From Pleurodeles waltl (taxonomy: Eukaryota; Chordata; Amphibia; Caudata; Salamandridae), in NCBI RefSeq assembly GCF_031143425.1, contig NC_090447.1, positions 848,537,760 through 848,601,759 of the forward strand: DNA of 64,000 bases, read 5' to 3'. Position 1 is the stretch's first letter. Each line of letters begins with the position of its first letter. The notes beneath the pieces were generated by a model. It made no database searches. It saw nothing but the letters and a program-made list of their open reading frames with translations, and was not told where the DNA came from. The translations under genes were made by a program, and so were the position numbers. Positions 33,920-44,780 of this stretch are shown one piece after another.

Positions 33920-34900
33920 ATTTGTTTGCTTTTTGGTTTTACTGTACATTCTTTGGCGAAGTGGCCCTTTCTACCACAGTACAGTCATTGTCTGTTCTTT
34001 CTACGTAGATCTTTTTCTTCTTTTTTTAAGGGCCGTCTGATGGTTCCAATTTCCTTTGGTTCATGATTATGCTCTTTCTGAACTCGTGATTCTCTGTGTT
34101 CATAAACACGGCAGAAATGTTTCTCAGTCTTTTTGCGTGTTCCAGAAAGACGATGATCTAATCTTAAAACAAGATTTATCAAATCTTGACAATCCGTGGG
34201 TTGAGGATCGCTCTGAGCAAGAATGTCTTTTAACTCATCTTTGAGTCCTTGATAGAACAGGACTGGTTACTTTTCTTCAGGCCAAGATGTTTCTGCTATC
34301 AGTCGATTAAAGCTAGCCAAGTACGAAACTAAGTCTTTATTGCCTTTTCACAATTCTAGCAGTTCTCGATCTGCGGATAAAGTGACTGTTCTTCGAGCAA
34401 ACACTCTTTCAAATTCTCGGACAAAGTTTCTCCAATTATAAAGCAGTGGACTGTCTTTACGTACAAGAGGGATTGCCCAAGTGGCCGCGTCTCCAGTCAA
34501 ATAGGATAGCAGCAAGGCCACCCTGGATTGGGCATCGGGGAAGGTGTTTGGTCGACAGGTGAAATGCAGTTCTACTTGAGTCAAAAAGGATTGTGCTTTC
34601 TGAGGATTACCTGAAAACCTTTCTGGGGGAGTCAAAGGAATGGCTGAGGGAACTGTGAGGGAAATGTTAGTTGGAGGATTTCCTCCTGAACCTTGAGAAG
34701 GAGGACGAAACCAACCCGCACCCAGAGGACCTTGCTCCTTCTTTTCTACTCTGTCTTGTAACTGACTCACTCTCTCTGCTTGACTGATTGCTATATCTTT
34801 AGATGCTACTACATCCGATTGGAGCTGCGTTATTACAACAGCGGCAATCCCGGCCCTCAGAGCATCTTCCTACCCATCCACTAAGCAGAGTAACATACTT
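33920..34900 (-). pseudogene. Gypsy gag (capsid and zinc knuckle)
   Basis: The frame from about 34770 to 34348 includes VSQLQDRVEKKEQGP, PLTPPERFSGNPQKAQSFLT, then VALLLSYLTGDAATWAIPL and NFVREFERVFA, the capsid layout of Sushi/Mart-type Gypsy elements. Homology appears to continue upstream to about 34880. After an in-frame stop, LVSYLASFNRLIAETSW, then LINLVLRLDHRL follow. Near 33945-33990 there is a CCHC knuckle whose first cysteine codon position reads TGA, leaving YCGRKGHFAKEC. The protein would form the particle that packages element RNA. Confidence 0.8.
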
Positions 34901-35779
34901 TAGGTGCAGAGGAAGTGACAGGACGGCCTCTCTGTGGATCCTTGAGCCAGAAGGATGATTATACCGTGAGGCAAGGAGTGCAGTGAGAGACAATATGACG
35001 GACGGGGATGGCCGTAACAGGACTCGTGGACTCGCCGCAGTGCTATAGTGCTTGGTCGCAATGCAAATGGAGACCAGATGAGCACCCTGAGAGAACTAAG
35101 CTGACTGTGCCTTGCAGTGGGGGGCAGGGCGACACTGGAGGTGAGAGGCCGCAGTTCTAGACACTGAGGCCTACAGGACATGGCCCGCCAGCTGCACTGA
35201 CGGTGGTAATCAGCGACTTGTGCCCCTAAAAATCCATCCCATTCAGCCAGCATACAATACATAACCCTGTGAAAGTGAAAGAGGGAACGGCCTTTCAGTG
35301 GGCGACCGCCTTGAATGGAAGACGCTTTGCTTCCATAGACGGCAGCTCCAGGCAAGATGGTGGCCATGACTGGGCCCTGACGCACTCAGTGGTGCCCACG
35401 CAGCTGCCCTGGGCAGGAAACCAGCACGACAGAGGCCTCCAGACAGGTGACCCTGCTTCCTAAACTGCCTGGGCCTAGGTATGGTTCCAGGAATGGCAGC
35501 GGGCAAGTGAGACCGCCGGCCACAAGAAGACAAGGCAGGCTCAAGTCAAAGCCCACACTAACTGCTACCCACTCACGAGAGTCAAAGCGGGGGTTGAGTG
35601 GAGGAGGTTGAGTGCATCCAGCAGACAATAACACAACCAGGCAACCCCAATCTGGGGTGGACACAGAATCAGAGGCGGCACAGGGTTTGAGCAGTACTGG
35701 GGAGCCAACCTCATCCTCCTCTACCAGGCTGTGGCAACATAAGCATTGACCTGAATTGATGGGAAGAAACTGAGCCCTA

Positions 35780-37255
35780 ACCCTGGGAGACACTGACAAC
35801 ACAGTGTAGTGACACCTGTCCGCTGAAGACACTTCAGTATCAGATGCCTCAGTCACTCAGCAGTTCCTTGCAAGCCTGTTCGGCACCCTCAGAGATGACA
35901 TAGCAGCTCTAAAACAGGAACTGGCTGCTGATGTAAAGGACATCAGAAGAAAAGTTGGGGAGGTGGAGCAGAGGGTCGACTCCTTGGAGCAGATATGAGA
36001 CTCAAGGGACGAAGAACTAGAGAAACATTGGCGCAAGTTTCTTAGCCACATTGACAAAATGGCAGACCTTAACTACCAACTGTAGGACCTCGAAAACAGG
36101 TCAGGATGAAGCAACATACACATCAAGGGCATCCTGCTTCAAGCTAATGCCGGGAAACTAGCAGATTATGTCTGCTGCCTCTTCCGCCATGTGGCACTGG
36201 ACCTGGATGACGAAGATATCATCCTTCATCGCACTCATAGGACTCGCTCCATACACCGGGACAACTGCAAGACATTCTCACCTGTCTACATTACTACCAA
36301 CAGAAGGAGACCCTTATGGTGGCGGTGAGAGACAAGAACTTTATTGATTTGAAAGGTACCAAAGTAGGACTCTACCAAGATCTCGCCACCATAAAATTGC
36401 AAAGAAGAATGGCCCTTCGTCCCCTTACCAGCTTTGTGAAATAAATTTACAAGTCTCTTCTTGTAAGAGGCTGAATTTGTACAAAATAGAGTACCAGGAT
36501 TGGGATTATGCTTCAAGATAGCATTTTATTGGCTTCAGCGGTCACCTCCAAAGAGTATTAAAATGGAACTCTTTGGCCAAAGCAACTAGCCTTTCCCTTA
36601 GCCTTTGATGTATATTATTGCAAACCTCCCCCCCCCACTTTACCACACTATACATGCGTCACAATTTCCAGACGCCTTCAAGCAAACATTTCCTGTAGAA
36701 CCTTTAAACCACAAGAACAGGATGTTCAAACACAAAGGTAACATTTCTAGAACATAGGGTGATTAGCCCATCTACAAGTTTCGAAAGCAACTATAAGAAA
36801 CCAGCACATTTGCAAGAAATGAAATTGAAACAGGACAAATGAAGGCATACATTTTGCTTGTAGCACAGAACAAATGGAACTGAAATGTTAGACAAAATGG
36901 AGCCCTCACGCCAAGTTAAAAAATCCATTTTCCACAGCTTCCTTTGTGAAAAAGGGATTAGGTACAAGTGAGGGCACCCCTTTTGCATCACATTTATATG
37001 GAACAGTGAAACACACAGTCTGCGCACCCTGGAGGAAGCCCACTCATTGCTGGGAAGAGGTGTGAGGCAACCAGATGACCTGCCACACGGCCGATTTGAG
37101 GGGTCTCCGACCCCACCCGTACTGACTAGGTCCATCCCCCCTGCGAAGAAGAGGAAAATTTGCAGGCCTTCAGCCCAGGAGAGATGCCGAGAGAGGGCTG
37201 TCTTACTACAACAACTCCAGAAGAAAGACAGGGAATCTGACCCAGATAATGAATA
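35780..37255 (+). pseudogene. L1-like ORF1, interrupted
   Basis: The first part (to about 36530) shows a coiled coil, QFLASLFGTLRDDIAALKQE through RRKVGEVEQRVDSLEQI, then the RNA-binding domain start DLENRSG-SNIHIKGI. In a second frame come KETLMVAVRDKNFIDLKG and VGLYQDLATIKLQRRMALRP, which correspond to the C-terminal domain. The tail resumes near 37025 with LEEAHSLLGRG and ends in a basic stretch PPAKKRKICRPSAQ. Several in-frame stops occur. The protein would bind L1 RNA as a trimer. Confidence 0.75.
36530..37025. mobile_element. Unidentified insertion inside L1 ORF1
   Basis: ORF1 homology stops near 36530 and its tail resumes near 37025, although normal ORF1 proteins have no such gap. The intervening 0.5 kb carries no coding similarity and includes a nine-C tract near 36630. 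I cannot identify terminal repeats or a target duplication, so the edges are approximate. Confidence 0.45.
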
Positions 37256-37639
37256 ATGGAAGCTCGTAGGGTTGAGTGATCCTGTGCCAAGCCCGGAAGC
37301 AGTCCTACCTGGTGCTTTATTACAGTTTTATAGAACCCAGGATGTTATCCCCCCTACTGCAGACACAGCTGTCGGTGGCGGTGCCCACTCTTTCTACTCC
37401 TCTAATGTTGGTGGACTGGACTGAGGACATAGACCCTCATATCACCGATCGCAGGAATGATGCCAGGAGGGGAATTACCCAGTTACGTTATTCTGTGTTT
37501 GTTCTTGTTTTTTTATCCCCCGCAGTACACACCCGATTGGGTCACATACAGCACCTAGACACACAGCAGACCCCAGCACTAGCATTATCAAGGGTTCCAG
37601 CTTGTGCCTGCATCACTAGCTTGACATCCCTGCCATCCA

Positions 37640-40600
37640 ATGCTTAAAGTCCTAAGCCTTAATATCTGCAGTTTAAATACCCCAGTTAAGCCGCTAGCAG
37701 TACTCTTGCAGCTCAGGGAATCACATTGTGACATCTGCCTCATTCAGGAGACACACCTTCTTAAATCATACTGGAAGCGCGTGCACTCAAGGTGGTTCGA
37801 TTGCCAATATTTTACTTCTGGGCAAGGGAAGAAAGCACAATTGCACACAGATGCACAGGAACCTTCAAAGGGAGGAGACAGCTAATGACTGCTCCCAAAC
37901 AGTGCAAAGCTCTGGACGTGATCAAGGCTGAATATGCTTTGCTGTGCCTAAAGCAGAAATACTATATAGGGGCAACAAAGCGGGTGAATGCTGGTGCACG
38001 GACTATGCTCACATACACTGCAACAGGGAATAATGGAGCTGGATGACTCACAAGGCCATCTTGTAGGCTCATAACCTACTCATAGACTCATAGCGCAGGG
38101 ATTTGAACATTTTTATACCACACTTTACAAGCCAAAGACATAGAACTAGGCAACACAGAAGCCTATCTAGCACAACTACACTTCAACTGCCTCTTGTGGT
38201 CTGACTATTCATTCCTAGAGAAAGACATCCACATCACTGAGGAACTGCAGGCAATACAAAAACTGACTCCCGGCAAAGTTCCAGGGCCAGACGGCTATAT
38301 GACGGATCTTAGTGCCCATTTTAACTAGACTCTACAACTCCCTTAGCAGAATTGGCACCATTACTGACACCATGCAGTTGGCAACCATTACCATTATCCT
38401 TAAACCAGGTAAGGGCCCTGCCTGCTGCTCGTCACACCGTCCCATCTCTTTATTAAATATTGATGCAAAAATCTTTACAGAAATCTTGACGTCCCGCCTG
38501 GCCCCTTATGTGCAATACCTGATTGATCCAGATCAAGCTGGTTTCATACCAGAACACAACTGTAGCGACAATACGAAACAACTCTGCCATCCCATTGACA
38601 AAGCACATTGGTCACATACCCCCACTGTCCTCCTGTTGGTTGACGCCGAAAAGGCGTTTGACAGAATGCACTGGCCATTCCTCCAACTAGTTCTCACTAA
38701 AATGGGCCTTGATCTGAGGTTTTGCAACTGGGTGTGGTCTAGCTACAAGCACCCCCAGGCAGCAGTCAGGGTCAATGGCCTTCTGTCCCAGCCATTTGAC
38801 ATCTGTAGGGGCACCCTCCAGGGTTGTCCTCTGCCCCCCCTGCTTTTTGCTCTTTATATGGAGGGGCATATTTATACTCCGTTTGCGCCGAATTTGCGTC
38901 GTTTTTTTTAACGCAAATTCAACGCAAAACTAACTCCATATTTATACTTTGGCGTTAGATGCGTCTAGCGCCAAAGTTCATGGAGTTAGCGTCATTTTTT
39001 TGCGTGAACACCTTCCTTGCGTTAATGATATGCAAGGTAGGCGTTCCCGTCTTAAAAAATGACTCCGATGCATATGCGTCGTATTTATACTCCCGGGCAA
39101 AAATGACGCCCGGGAGTGGGCGGGTCTAAAAAACCCGCATTAGCGACGGATTTTTGCGCCTGGGTCAGGGCAGGCGTTAAGGGACCTGTGGGCTCAGTGA
39201 GCCCAGAGGTGCCCTCCCCTGCCCCCAGGGACACCCCCTGCCACCCTTGCCCACCCCAGGAGGACACCCAAGGATGGAGGGACCCACCCCAGGGACATTA
39301 AGGTAAGTCCAGGTAAGTATATATATATTTTTTTTTTTGTGGCATAGGGGGGCCTGATTTGTGCTCCCCTACATGCCACTATGCCCAATGACCATGCCCA
39401 GGGGACAGAAGTCCCCTGGGCATGGCCATTGGGCAAGGGGGCATGACTCCTGTCTTTGCTAAGACAGGAGTCATTTCAATGGGGGATGGGCGTCGTTAAA
39501 AAATGGCGCAAATCGGGTTGTGGCGATTTTTTTGCCTCAGCCTGACTTGCACCATTTGTGGACGCCCATACGCCATTTTCCCCCTACGCCGGCGCTGCTT
39601 GGTGTACGTCGTTTTTTTCAACGCATACCAGACAGCGCCGGCGGCTAACGCCGGCTAACGTCATTGAATAAATACGGCGCCCGCATGGCGCTTCAGAATG
39701 GCGTTAGCCGGCGCGAATTTTTTGGCGCAAAACTGCGTTAGCGCAGTTTTGCGTCAAAAAGTATAAATATGGCCCGGATTCTCTTGCACAATGGGTGCAT
39801 CTTAACAACAGCATTAAGGGCCTACCGATAGGGGGCAGGGAGGAAAAGCTGGCACTTTACGCTGATGATGTGATGATCATACTGACAAACCCACTCACTT
39901 CACTTCCGCTGCTTGTGAAGGAACTAGAGGCATTTAGGGATGTCTCAGGTTTTAAAATGTATTTCTCGAAGTCCAGCATTGTCAATCTTACCCTACCCAA
40001 GGTGGACCCAAACACAATTGGAGCTCCTTTTTCCCTTTACCTGGGCAGCCCAGGGAGTTACATACTTAGGTCTTGAGATAGTCTTGACTCTGGGCCGCAT
40101 CGCCGAAAGCAATTATTGAAGGCTATTGCACATCACCATATTGGACCTATTTTCTTGGAAAAGACACACAATTACATGGCTGGGACGACTGGCAGCAGTC
40201 AAAATGATGTAGCTCTAAAAACTGCTTTACGTCATATATATTTTATGACTACTGCCCCCTCTTCATCCTTAACAAACTGCAACACTTCATTGAAGACTTT
40301 ATCTGGAGCAGAAAAAGGCACAAATTGCGAAAAATACTCTTATTTGGCTCTTGCAGAGGGTGGATTGGGTATATCTCACTTCACCTCAGCTGCGATACTT
40401 GGTGGAATGGGCCAGGTCCTACACAGAGAAACACTGGTGCTTCATTGATCAAGCGGTGGCCAGTATCCACTTTTGGAAAATACCCAGGCTACCCAAATCC
40501 CTTTGGCTGCCCAGAGTGTACATCTCACCAGTCCTGCAAACAACTTTGGGTGTCTGGGACAGACCACGATATAAGCTGTCCACTTGCATATCCCCCCTGA

Positions 40601-41028
40601 CACCCTTCATAGGCAACCCAGAGTTTCCACTAGCTGCCCATATTACTTCCGTTCGCACTTGGGAAGCAGCTGTCTGCAGGAGGTTGGGAGATGTTTTTGA
40701 TCTGGAGGGCATCATGGACTTCGCAAAACTTCAAAATCCCTATGTCCTCCCCTCCAGTGTTTACTGGCAATACATGGACCTTAGACACAGGCCGCTGCAA
40801 TCCCACATTCATCCCCACAAAAGCAGTCCCCTCACTCCATTTGAAAAGGGGTTGATGACCCGTGCATCTGACAGGCGCATACTTTCAGATATCTATAAAT
40901 CTTTTATCACACTCCCAGACCCCAGCAAATGCCCTGGGCACAGTGAGCGGGAAAGGCTTCAAACTTCCATTTACCCCTTAACACACAACATTTATATACA
41001 TGTAAATGAGCTGTACATTTTTTTCTAA
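37640..41028 (+). pseudogene. L1-like ORF2 (endonuclease and reverse transcriptase), broken
   Basis: The start MLKVLSLNICSLNTP and CDICLIQETHL are the first motifs of the APE-type endonuclease; the rest of that domain is deleted. After AEYALLCLKQKYYIG, polymerase motifs follow: LTPGKVPGPDGY, TIILKPGKG, RPISLLNIDAKIFTE, DPDQAGFIPEHN, LLVDAEKAFDRMHW and GTLQGCPLPPLLFALYM near 38810-38860. The frame is cut by the Harbinger-like element and resumes at 39779 with IKGLPIGGREEKLALYADDV, with YADD at 39858-39869. C-terminal homology runs to about 41028 with frame changes. It cannot be functional. Confidence 0.9.
38863..39775 (+). mobile_element. 0.92-kb Harbinger-like MITE, copy 3
   Basis: The element starts GGGGCATATTTATACTCCG and ends GTATAAATATGGCCC. 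It is flanked by a perfect 3-bp target duplication GGA (38860-38862 and 39776-39778). Removing the element and one GGA restores continuity of the interrupted L1 reading frame, which confirms the boundaries. Hairpins lie at 38947-38976, 39090-39116, 39383-39434, 39443-39474, 39588-39642 and 39726-39753. No transposase is present, so it was mobilised in trans. Confidence 0.95.
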
Positions 41029-41193
41029 ATATATCAGCAATTAGAAAAGCACAAATGCAGCACTTTTTTGGTAATTGTGGAGAGTGATGGAAACAAACAT
41101 TTTAATAGGATCAAAACAAGTCAGTACTCTTCCCCAAGCACCAATGAAATATTCGGTGAACCCTGATTTCCAACATTGTCGTTTGTGCACTAT

Positions 41194-41835
41194 GGGGCAG
41201 ATGTAGCAAGGCTTTTGTGCCTTCCAAACAGCTAAAATCGCTGTTTGCGAGACGCAAAAGCCACATTGCGATGCTCATTCCCATTTTGCGAGTCGGTAAC
41301 CTGGTTACCGACTCGCAAAATGGGAATGCGAGTCGCAAATAGGAAGGGGTGTTCCCCTTCCTATTTGCGAGTCGCATCGCGATGCAGAATTGCTTTGTGA
41401 CCGTGAACGCGGTCGCAAAGCAATTCGCAGTTACCACCCGTGTCACACTGGTGGTAAGCCATTCGCAAAAGGGAAGGGGTCCCCATGGACCCCTTCCTCT
41501 TTGTGAATGGCCCTGAAACTGACACGTTTCATTTTTTTGTGTGTAATGCAACTCGTTTTCCTTTAAGGAAAATGGGCTGCATTACAGAAAAAAACCTGCT
41601 TTATTTAAAAGCAGTCACAGACATGGTGGTCTGCTGTCTCCAGCAGGCCACCATCCCTGTAAGTGCTGCGACTCGCAAGGGGGTTGCAAATTGCGACCCA
41701 CCTCATTAATATTAATGAGGTGGGCCTTTGCGACCCCCTTGCGACTTGCAGGTGGTGTCAGGGACACCATCCTGCATACGGCATTGCGAGTCGCAATTTG
41801 CGAGTCGCAATGCCGGAATTTACTACATCTGGCCC
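41194..41835. mobile_element. Hairpin MITE with GAGTCGCA motifs, Harbinger-like
   Basis: Termini GGGGCAGATGTAGCA and the complement of TACTACATCTGGCCC form an inverted repeat. TAT flanks both ends (41191-41193 and 41836-41838). The interior repeats the octamer GAGTCGCA or its complement many times and folds into hairpins: perfect 26-bp arms at 41276-41301 and 41303-41328 separated by one base, and a fold around 41330-41375. There is no coding capacity. The terminal type and 3-bp duplication suggest PIF/Harbinger, but the sequence differs from the other families here. Confidence 0.9.
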
Positions 41836-41838
41836 TAT

Positions 41839-42399
41839 GTAATTTTATCAGTAAAACTAATAAAATATAGTTGCTGTTACAATGGAAAATGTGCTGTCTG
41901 TAACTGATAGCGAGTTACCACGCCATGCTTTAGTAATATTTTAGTGACTTTTTTGCCTTCTTTGATTGGTTTTTCAAGTGAAAAGGTGTCACTCTAAGTG
42001 TCACACATTTGGCAGCAGAAGTCACTCATAAGTACCTTGAAACCATGGAAATGTCGCACATAAGTAATCTATAAACTTGGCAGCTTTGGATGTCACACAC
42101 ATCTTGGATGATATATTTGAGCTTCCTATGGGCCGCTCATGGTACTATGCCAGTGCACTCCTGGTGCTCCCCACAATTTCTTTGCCTTATGCCAAGGAAC
42201 AACTTATCTTCAATGCTTGATATCTGTTTGGTGCACCTATATTGCCTTTGTATCTCATCTTTTTTATATTAAATGGACTGAGTATCCAGAAATAGTTTTA
42301 TCACATTTTTGTTTTTCAGATCCAATTGCAAAAGCTTCACATCCAAAGTGACAAAAATATATTTAGCAACATCACAAAATTAAATGTTGGACGAAGTTT
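41839..42399. other. Unassigned sequence
   Basis: AT-rich sequence in which I see no element, array or coding domain. Confidence 0.4.
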
Positions 42400-42765
42400 T
42401 GAAACTTTTCAAACTGTCACGCCCAGTCACAAATCTGGGTTTAATCCATCGTTATTTTGCTCGCCATGTCATCCCAGTTTGGACCCGGAACAGTCAAGCC
42501 CTAACTGCCAAGTCAGGTCCTCACTGTGCCACTGTATTCAAGCTAGCCTGGCTGATGAGGGGTGGTCTCCAGAAGCCAGTCTCAGGATGCTTGTTTCTGA
42601 TCCAGGGAGGACCTGGCCTGGCAGTTCCGAGTGGACTGTTCCCATGGGGAGAAGGGATAAGACTGATTTTCATATGGCTGTGTCCAAACTTGAATGGCAT
42701 GGTGAGCCAAATAACAATAAATTAAACCCAGATGTGACTGGGAGGTAAGCGTTTGAAAAGTTTCA
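42400..42765. mobile_element. Inverted-repeat element with long (~46-bp) termini
   Basis: The left end TGAAACTTTTCAAACTGTCA continues through CCCAGTCACAAATCTGGGTT. The complement of the right end reads TGAAACTTTTCAAACGCTTA and then CCCAGTCACATCTGGGTTTA. About 46 bp therefore pair with few mismatches. The ~270-bp centre has no coding domain. The structure is that of a MITE or foldback element. I cannot identify a convincing target duplication, so the superfamily is unknown. Confidence 0.75.
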
Positions 42766-43399
42766 GCATTCCATCCACCCATAGCCAAGTGCCTCCTATT
42801 TTCACTGTTCTCTGCCTATCTCAATGTTTCCCTACTGTATGATTTGGTTTCTTTGTTACAAAACACTTGTGTATGAAACTGTTCACATATGTCAGAAACA
42901 GCTGCCATGTTTGTAGGGCTAACCTTCCAGATTCCATGATTGCATTTGGTAGCAAATGTTTTACATGAAAAGTTTAGTATCCAAATGTCCTCAGAGAGAT
43001 TCTCAGGCCTCTCATAGGTCCTTCCAGGTACTGAGATGACGAGTAGGGCTACAGAAGTCGCTATGGGCAACTATTGCTGATTTCCAATGCCAACAAGCTG
43101 AATCCTACTTTTTAGATTTCGCCTGCACATGCACATGCTTGCAAAATCTTTTGTTAGTAAAAAAACTAAAAAGGGGCGTAGAACCAGCTCTGTACTTACC
43201 TGAATTTACAATTGGCTTACTCCAGCATCACTCTGATTTATGTGCTTCGGATTGGCCAGCACAATGACTTCACATCACTTCCGGTCGTTGTCTTTGTCTT
43301 CTTCGCCGATCTTGCCATTGAGTTGCCTGTGGACCAGGTACTCCTTCTTGTCACTTCCTATTGGACACTGGCCAGTGTCTTTCCTGTGGAGGCGATGCT
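42766..43399. other. Unassigned sequence
   Basis: No element or domain recognised. The last 150 bp are TTCTTC-rich and grade into the minisatellite. Confidence 0.4.
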
Positions 43400-43820
43400 G
43401 AAGGTACTTCTTTTTTCTTCTTGCATGTCATCTTCTTACTTCACTGACATCTTCTTTCTTTGATTCCTTCTTCTTTGTCTTATTTCTATGTTGTTGTCTG
43501 CCTTCTTTTTAATTTCTACATACCATCTTCTGTCTTTTTTCTTCGCTGCCTTCTTGCGTCACTCCTGCATGCCGTCTTTCTTCTTTGCTGTCTTTTTGCT
43601 TAATTCCCACATGTCATCTTCTTTCTTCGATGTCTTCTTGCTTCATTCCTGCATGCCGTCTTCTTTCTTCATTGTATTCTTGCTTCAATCCTGCATACCA
43701 TCTTCTGTCTTAGCCGTCTTCTAGCTTCATTCCTGCATGCGGTCTTCTGTCTTTGCTGTTTTCTTTACCACAGGCCATCTACTGTCTTCACCCGTCTTCT
43801 GTCTTCTTCCTTCCAACCCG
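43400..43820. repeat. 42-bp minisatellite
   Basis: Units of 42 bp resembling TTCTTGCTTCATTCCTGCAT followed by GCCGTCTTCTTTCTTC start at 43545, 43587, 43629, 43671, 43713 and 43755, with weaker units on both sides. Since 42 is a multiple of three, one plus-strand frame stays open across several units and yields a 14-residue repeat rich in F, L and S. I regard this as a by-product of the array and not a gene. Confidence 0.85.
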
Positions 43821-43823
43821 CAT

Positions 43824-43994
43824 GCCAATAGGTTTCGCCTTTGTTTATTTTTTTATCTAACTGGATTACAAATATCAGAAAAATATTATAATAATGTTTG
43901 GTTTATCAAGTTACAAACAAACATTAGTATAACATTTTCCTAATATTTGTAAGCCAGTTACATAGAAAAAAAGACAAAGGCGAAACCTGTTGGC
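43824..43994. repeat. Large inverted repeat (hairpin) with ~78-bp arms
   Basis: The arm 43824-43901, which starts GCCAATAGGTTTCGCCTTTG, pairs with 43916-43994, whose complement starts GCCAACAGGTTTCGCCTTTG. The match extends through TAACTGG-TTACAAATAT to AATGTTTG, with a loop of about 14 nt. It abuts the minisatellite. It may be a foldback element or a palindrome formed by local inverted duplication. Confidence 0.85.
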
Positions 43995-44279
43995 TTTGCC
44001 AATGCTTGTTCTTGTTGATGGGAGAGACGGCATGAAGAGCAGCCCGGCTCCTCCTACGGCCCCTCACATCGCCCACTCCCACTCCACCAACAAAAGAAAT
44101 TAACCAGGAGATGGGAATTGTAGTACATCTCCTTCCAATCCTCAGGAAAAACTCCAGACAGTGCCTGATGCCTTTTGGGGAAACGTGTCTGGGCTCCAGC
44201 TAAAATCCAGATGCGTATTTGTATGTTTTTTAGGCTAAGAAATAGTTTAAATAACTCTGGTCTCTTGTACCTCAGTTAG

Positions 44280-44780
44280 GAGTCAGATACTGTTTGATTC
44301 TGTCAATAAGTGTTTTGCACCTTGCTGGGGCACAGAAATTCAAATATGTTTCCCAGTGGGGAACTGAAAGGCATATGTTATTTTTCTTACATAAAGAAAA
44401 AAATCCGAACAGCATCTGGCTCTTTTCGGCGGCACAGAACACGTTTGTTCACCAGCGGGTGCTAGATGCGCTTTGGTTTTTTTTCTTAGGCTAAGAACCA
44501 ATCAAGACAGTATCTGGCGCCTTAATGAGGCACAGACTTATAGTTCTATTTACCAGCAGGGTGTCAGATCCTGTTTGGATTTTGTCAGCAACTCCTTGCT
44601 TGGGCACAGACACGCAGTTCTGGCACGAAAGAGCCAGATGTTGTTTCGATTTTCTTTAGCCTAAAAAGAAATCCAAACATTATTTGACTCCTTGCAGGGG
44701 CACATACACACAAATCCATGCACTAGTGAGGAACTGACACTGTTTTTTTTTTCATAGACTGGGAAAAAATAATTCTGGGC
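44280..44780. repeat. Irregular ~100-bp tandem repeat, about five units
   Basis: Phrases like CAGATCCTGTTTGGATTTT and GGGGCACAGA recur in the same order. GGCACAGA-type boxes lie near 44329, 44433, 44528, 44602 and 44697, so spacing is 74-104 bp. Units are diverged and vary in length. Confidence 0.7.

Larger units (their letters stand above)
32450..34900 (-). mobile_element. Ty3/Gypsy retrotransposon, incomplete
   Basis: On the minus strand the order is capsid, zinc knuckle, protease and reverse transcriptase. The capsid type resembles the Sushi/Mart-like chromovirus group. RNase H and integrase are absent: homology ends near 32460 just after an [13 protein letters not shown] segment at the end of the polymerase. 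I find no pair of LTRs. The element is thus a fragment with its 3' half lost, and its 5' edge abuts the L1 that starts near 34900. Confidence 0.85.
34901..41030 (+). mobile_element. L1-like LINE, plus strand, decayed and interrupted
   Basis: A GC-rich stretch (about 34900-35780) that may be the 5' untranslated region leads to ORF1 remnants and then ORF2 remnants, all on the plus strand. The polymerase is split by the Harbinger-like element at 38863-39775 and ORF1 is split by an unidentified insertion. There are internal deletions in the endonuclease region. The 3' end near 41030 has no clear poly(A) tail. The 5' edge is not precisely known. Confidence 0.8.

Noticed and set aside
35269..35856. 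Minus-strand frames of 96-161 codons
   Set aside because: They are antisense to the GC-rich presumed 5' region of a plus-strand L1 and have no recognisable domain.
43212..43724. Hydrophobic repeat protein or transmembrane protein
   Set aside because: The F- and L-rich frame follows from a TTCTTC-rich 42-bp minisatellite. A multiple of three keeps it open by chance.
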